From Breviolum minutum Mf 1.05b.01 (taxonomy: Eukaryota; Sar; Dinophyceae; Suessiales; Symbiodiniaceae): a DNA stretch of 64,000 nt. The DNA lies in the NCBI GenBank assembly GCA_000507305.1, contig DF239626.1, positions 8,544 to 72,543 on the forward strand, written 5' to 3'. Under the pieces are notes generated by a model. It was given only the letters and a program-made list of their open reading frames with translations, made no database searches and was not told the DNA's origin. Below, in pieces: positions 58,864 to 64,000 of the stretch. The stretch's first letter is position 1, and the number at the start of each line of letters is the position of its first letter. Both the position numbers and the translations under genes were made by a program.

Positions 58864-59633
58864 TATGTAATTGCTCAACTTTAGTCGTTTTTTTTTTGTT
58901 TGGCATGTCTCCCCCACAAATTTCTTAACCATTTGGCAGCATGCTATCTCAGGTGCCGGTGGAAGAGACAGTTGCTGAGATTCAAACACGTACCACGGCA
59001 TAGTTGGCAGCAGTTGGGAATTCGTTGGGTTGCGAAGTCCAAGTTTTTTTCGCGAACTCTAAAAAAAACGGGATGGAATTGTTCGAAGACGAAAACGAGC
59101 TTTGAATTTGTTTTTGTTAATTGGTTTTATTTTGTGTAAGTTGTAAATGATGATAAAATGGGCTCCCTTTTTGTTTCAGGGGGTTGATGTCGATTTTTTG
59201 TGGGGGGGAAGTGGTTGTAGTTGAAGAAAATTATTGCAAACAATACTTAAGGTTATCTTAAGGTTTCAGGGAAGATCCAACCCTGATTTGGGAATTGCGG
59301 AAGTACGTAGTTTTCTTCTGGACCTCAACTATGTATGAGAAATTCAAAGTAGATGTTTGGACCCCTTGAAGACCTTCTCAGGAGGTGTTTGTGGGTCCAA
59401 ACACCTACTCACAAGGTATTTGGAAGACTAGGGTATGTATAAGCAAGTATGTGAGGCTTAAGAGATGTTTCTCTTTCTTGCCATCATCACATTTGTGACC
59501 TGAGGATATTTGGTGCACAATGCTCATGCAGGTCGGGGGAAAGGGTCGGTCAACATTGGGGGTTTTCGTTCGTGAGGTAGGCCTTTTGAGGTCAATGTCT
59601 TGTGACTTGTGGTTGGTGTGTTGGGTGGTGGAT

Positions 59634-59750
59634 ACTGTTGATGGTTCAGAAATCCCACACTACACCAGTTGAGGTAGGTAGTTGAAATCCCATTGTTGAC
59701 AAGATGTTATACATCCCAGGTGGTTGTTTGGGATTTCTTCCATCAACAGT
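59634..59750. repeat. Family R4 element
   Basis: ACTGTTGATGGTTCAGAAAT at the left is answered by GGGATTTCTTCCATCAACAGT at the right. Confidence 0.8.
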
Positions 59751-60881
59751 ATCTGAAGAATTAACCACCCAAAATCATTGACTCGGAGTTGTTTAGTTGG
59801 TGATTTTCGTTGCAGATTGGATTGGGATCCCATGGGATTGATTCATTATCACCTTAAAACTCACCACCATTTGGGGCCAAATCTTTTTGGGTCTTTTTTT
59901 CCATTCGCATCTAATCCATAGGGAACTTAGCTATCCCACCTTGGGAAGTTCGGAAAATCATCGACTCAAAAATGCCGTTCGAATGGGATATATTAGTAAG
60001 TCCAAGAAGGAAGATAAGGAAATCCAAGATTACGACGTACCCTCTCTAAAACAATTAACAGCGGGTTTACAATTAACAGCGGGTTTACCAGTGGAAACCC
60101 CTGAAATGTCGGTGCTTTCCTTTTTTGGGGGGGCAATTTAGGCGTAATCTTCAGGGCCAAACATTTCAGACTGTTAGTTCTTGGGCCAAACTGTTAGTTT
60201 TTTTGAGTGATTTTGGAATAGAAGCTTTTGGGGAATGGATGATTATTAGAGCCCACTTCTTAAAATCCGTAAAGTCATGTTTGATCATTTATTTAACGTT
60301 GATATTGGAGAAGCTCCAACAAAAGGGTGGATGATTCGTGTTTCCTTATAAAAGATCTCAGGAGCTAAAGAGTACCATGATGTTTTTTTCCATTATGTTG
60401 GTAGAACATNGTGCGAGGAGGCGGGTACTGCAGTTTGAGCGTGGAAGTGTCAGAACTGGCCGATGAAGGTGAGCAAGGACCAAGATACTATGCAAAAAGA
60501 TCGAATCTGAATGTGCAGCCACCACAGAAAAATTACGGTGGCTCATTTGTCCGAGGTCCTGTTCGATACTCGCCTGATGTACCGCGAAAGATAAACATGA
60601 GGTTCGCTAAAGTTTGGCGAAAGTAAATTATTTTTTCACCGAAGATGTCCTTTTCCGCGTGAAGGAATTTAGAACAACCCTCATATATGTTTTTCATTGA
60701 AATCCAAGGGTTCCACACACCCCATGCCACTCCCTCCAGGAAATAGCTGGCCTTACCAAGGTATAGCCTCCCCCCCCCCCAAAAAAAAAAATGGACCAAC
60801 ATAAATGGGTTTTTGTTGAGGTTATTTCAGGGTTTCACCCCAACATACATGGAGTTATATATATTCAGTAATTTAGTTGCT

Positions 60882-60971
60882 GGGTGGTGATTTCAAATAT
60901 TTTTAATTTTCAACCCTACCTGGGGAGATGATCCAATTTGACTAATATTTTTCAAGGGGTTGAAACCACCA
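60882..60971. repeat. Family R2 element, intact
   Basis: GGGTGGTGATTTCAAATA, CAACCCTACCTGGGGAGATG and TTTGACTAATATTTTTCAAG lead to GGGTTGAAACCACC. Confidence 0.8.
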
Positions 60972-61285
60972 ACTAGGTTGGTTCTTACGGTAAATTCCTA
61001 GGTAACTCTACAAAAGTCCCAGTTGATCCTATGGCTTTTGGGGCCAAAAAAAGGGTCAAAAATCCAGCAGGAAGTTATACCTGGAAACGGCTTGGAAAGC
61101 CATTGAACATGGAGAAGACCTTAGCAGAGAACGGGATGGAGGAGTTGGTGATTGATTGATGTCGATTTCTGTTGGGTCAGTTACTTGGTGGATCTCATTC
61201 CATGACTTAAAGGAGATTCATCTTCCCAACCTCCATTTTTGGGGGTCCCATGATGATCATGTTAAAAAAGATGGGGGTGTACTTG

Positions 61286-61440
61286 GATCATCCCATTTAG
61301 TAGATGGTTAATAACCATGGATCGTAAGTCCCCTAAAGTGGGGTTGTGGTATTCCCCTTCCAAATGGCCTTTCACTCCATGGCTTATAAATGGGGGGTGG
61401 TTCCTAAAAAACCTACAAGTCCTGGGATGATCCTCCAAGT
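61286..61440. repeat. Family R5 element
   Basis: GGATCATCCCATTTAGTAG, GTAAGTCCCCTAAAGTGGGG and CCCCTTCCAAATGGCC lead to TGGGATGATCCTCCAAGTAG. Confidence 0.65.
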
Positions 61441-62194
61441 AGTCACGATCGTTGAATGATGGACCTGGAGGTAGGCTGGGGTCAAGATCCCCATTTGTTG
61501 ATGTTTATTTGTTGATGGGACCCCTTATTTGAGGGCAATCTAGTGTGGTGAAATATGATAGATATTATTATTAATATTCGGGCAGATTTCATGGGAAATT
61601 CCAGCATTTTGATGGTATTTAGAAGGAAAGATAAGGCTTTGTCCATGGCGGACTGTGGTTTACTGAAGGGTATTTGTAGATTGAATGTGAGCCAGGATCC
61701 CTAGGGAATGTTAGAAAAAATCTATCTTGTTCGTTCCCAAATGCTGGTGTCAATCTGATTTTTTAGTGTTCGCCCCCACCTGGGGCACCTGGGGAGATGA
61801 TAGAAGTTGACAGCTATGTTTCAGCAGGGTGGCTCCACCATCAACGAAACAAAGAAGCGATTGGCATGTGAGCAATGAAGAAATACCTTTGCTTGTTTAG
61901 GGTAGGAGATTTTACCACCGAGTTATATATGGGTAATCTGATAAACCATTATAAGGATCCCTATTTTAACATCCACTGTTTCCATGGAGCAAGAATCCGA
62001 AGGTGTTTTTTTCGTGACTCATGTGAAAAAACACCGCCGCGAGAGGACGAGACAGAAGAATTCTTACGGTTGTCCATTGATCCTGATCACCATATCCCTG
62101 TGATTCACTTGCATTTCAATGACGATTTGACGGAGGTGCACAAAGGTTTCGACATTTTTGGAGTGGCAGAATGCTTGGAGGATCATCGCAGCAT

Positions 62195-62295
62195 GGTTAG
62201 TAAGTCCCCTAAGTAGGGTTGTTTCCCTTCCAAATGGCCTTCAAATGGCCTATAATTGGGAGTGACTAACTACTTAGGATGATCCTCCAAGTGGT
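62195..62295. repeat. Family R5 element
   Basis: TTAGTAAGTCCCCTAAGTAG, GGTTGTTTCCCTTCCAAATG and CCTATAATTGGGAGTGACTA, then AGGATGATCCTCCAAGTGG. Confidence 0.65.
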
Positions 62296-63158
62296 CGGTG
62301 AAAAAAAAGGAATGTAAGCTCCCTGCACCTGATAGCTAATTTACCCCCCAAAAAGGGATGGGTTGGAAATTGGAAGAAGACGCGTTTCTTTCCTTTGGAG
62401 CCTAAGCCAGCCTATTTTCGGAGTGTAACCCATGTTCTATTTTGGGAAGTTAGGGGTTGATAGAATGGAAATAGATGAAGTTATCTTAATGTTCTCTTAG
62501 CTCCCAGAGTCATTACTTTTCAGTGGAAAAATGGGTTCATCTAAAATACGAGTTCCCAAAAAATCGCATAAAATCGTGTTCCATTGAACCATGATGTTGG
62601 GAGGAAGGGTATGTTTTGAGATGGTTGGACTTCACTTGAAAAATGAAAAAGCCCTGCTTGCTTACGGTATATACAGGATTATACTACCCAGTTATGGGGT
62701 GATTATAGCAGACCATTTTCAGGATCCCTATTAAACAGCTCCTATATTGAAAATTAAGAGGTTTTTTGGGGGCTCGCTTATGTGTTTGTTTGTTTTTGGT
62801 TTGGAGTCCAAGTTGGTATGTTGTTTTTCTGTTTGGAGACAAGCTACCTACATTTACCATAAAAATCAACTAAATGTAGGTAGATATTCCATACATGGAT
62901 CCTATGGGTAATCACATCATTTGGTGGTGTGACATTGTTACCGTGCTTGTTGAATCAAGATCGGTGACGTCCTGAAATTAAAAACATATATGGGTTTTCA
63001 CTGTCACATAGTTTGTGTCTTGATAGGCTGGTTGTACTAGTGGTTGCTTCGAGACATCTCCCCACTTGAGTTCAACCCATCAAGAATGGATTCCTAGGGA
63101 TAGGAAGGGGGGCAACCAACATCTTCGGAAACTGGCAGAAAAAGATGATATCTCAACT

Positions 63159-63249
63159 GGGTGGTGGTTTCAAATAGTGCTTATTTTCACCCCTACCTGG
63201 GGAGATGATCCAATTTGACCAATCTTTTTCAGATGGGTTGAAACCACCA
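63159..63249. repeat. Family R2 element, intact
   Basis: GGGTGGTGGTTTCAAATAG to GATGGGTTGAAACCACC, with CACCCCTACCTGGGGAGATG at the centre. It is nearly the same as 60,882-60,971. Confidence 0.8.
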
Positions 63250-63478
63250 ACTCGCTAAACTAATTGGTACTTTACAAGGTAGCTCAGCTAAATTTCAGCA
63301 TCCATGGAGTATCTGAGCAAGAAATCCCTTCGTACCCATGGCTGAGATATTGCAGATTTGTGGTGACTTATATCGCCATAGGATATTTCATCAACGGAGA
63401 TTGAGCCCATGTATTGGACTATCATAGCCCCTTACTAAGCCACCTTTTGGGAGTTGCACCATCTACTTTCACTACGGT

Positions 63479-63602
63479 GTACACTCCTGGAGTTTAACAG
63501 TTCGCCCCTGAAAAAAGACCCATTTTGCTTCCAAAAGGAAAGAAACTCGTCATCCAACTATCCATCTTTCGGGGGTAAACTCTCTTAGTTTTAGGGAGTG
63601 TA
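63479..63602. repeat. Family R6 element
   Basis: TACACTCCTGGAGTTTAACA and GTTCGCCCCTGAAAA are answered by TTTCGGGGGTAAACTC and TTAGTTTTAGGGAGTGTA. Confidence 0.65.
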
Positions 63603-63855
63603 ATCTGAATCTTTGACGCTATCTCCAGATGTGTCTCTCAGTGTTGTTTCACTTTTAACTGGCCAACTTTAGACTGAAAGTGACCCGAAACAGACAAAAA
63701 AGCAGGAGATTGAAGTACTAAGATGTGAGGGATTGGCTTGGAAGAGCTATTCGTTTCATGTATTTACGGTATTTGCTTCAATGATATCTATGCATCTAAC
63801 TTTTCCACAGGCGTGCTTAGGAAAAATCCCAGGATGCTAAGGAAAAATACCTCCC

Positions 63856-63992
63856 ACTGTTGATGGCTGAAATGGCTGCACCACGTGGGATGTATGAAAC
63901 ATATGAAACCCTATAAATAATGGTGATATTTACCATATCCACAATATCCATCTATATCCACTGGTTAGCCAGATTTCTGAACCATCTACATC
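63856..63992. repeat. Family R4 element near the window end
   Basis: ACTGTTGATGGCTGAAATGG, AACCCTATAAATAATGGTGA and CCACTGGTTAGCCAGATTTC, then TGAACCATC. The right arm is diverged and may run out of the window. Confidence 0.6.
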
Positions 63993-64000
63993 CACGTTGT

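Larger units (their letters stand above)
54149..64000. other. Repeat-rich flank without credible genes
   Basis: Immediately outside the element lies an about 330-base stretch with two diverged direct copies of CGAA(A/C)CCGCTxAAAACAAAG and ACATGG(T/C)TCGAAGC. Beyond it are inverted-repeat families R1, R2, R4, R5, R6 and R7 and several large single palindromes. A degenerate AACNAACN tetranucleotide stretch lies at 55,200-55,380. Open frames are short and overlap repeats. No exon chain was found. Confidence 0.6.

Overview
The window looks like nuclear DNA of a dinoflagellate, probably Symbiodiniaceae or a close relative; no species can be assigned. Four things point there. Genes are cut into many small exons. 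Several introns appear to begin with GA or GC instead of GT. Partial copies of the dinoflagellate spliced leader lie just upstream of two start codons. Genes lie in long one-way blocks. The encoded proteins also resemble, from memory, protein families that are very abundant and unnamed in dinoflagellate genomes. No rRNA, tRNA, CRISPR array or ordinary housekeeping gene was recognised.

Layout. About 1-11,550 is repeat-rich DNA with no credible gene. About 12,333-26,908 is a plus-strand block of four genes (A1-A4). About 26,909-34,648 is a gene-free convergence zone full of short inverted-repeat elements. About 35,700-53,314 is a minus-strand block of five genes (B0-B4). About 54,149-64,000 is again repeat-rich and gene-free. 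Block B is bracketed by inverted copies of a roughly 75-base sequence (34,649-34,719 and 54,069-54,148), which makes a 19.5 kb unit.

The main observation is that blocks A and B carry related genes in the same order, inverted relative to each other. Gene 1 is a low-complexity, charged, probably nuclear protein with a shared YWTR...VGV segment. Gene 2 is a protein with methyltransferase-like motifs (EFF[AS]G[HQ]GN, CSS, EQP). Gene 3 is a basic or coiled protein with a shared central domain and a lysine-rich tail. Gene 4 is a large protein with a GD..., DxFHxxHLG..., EDYIG pattern that I read as a DDE-type transposase. The small inverted-repeat families crowding the flanks and the convergence zone were not seen inside either block. 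My reading is that A and B are two diverged copies of one large, intron-rich, multi-gene mobile element. The block-B inverted repeats are seen directly; the transposase and methyltransferase roles are inferred.

Block B also differs in its introns and spacers: at least ten contain near-perfect palindromes, including a five-unit tandem array of about 102 bp palindromes and a two-unit array of about 101 bp. Block A introns lack these. Exon boundaries were read by eye from splice motifs and reading frame, so multi-exon spans are approximate unless stated otherwise.
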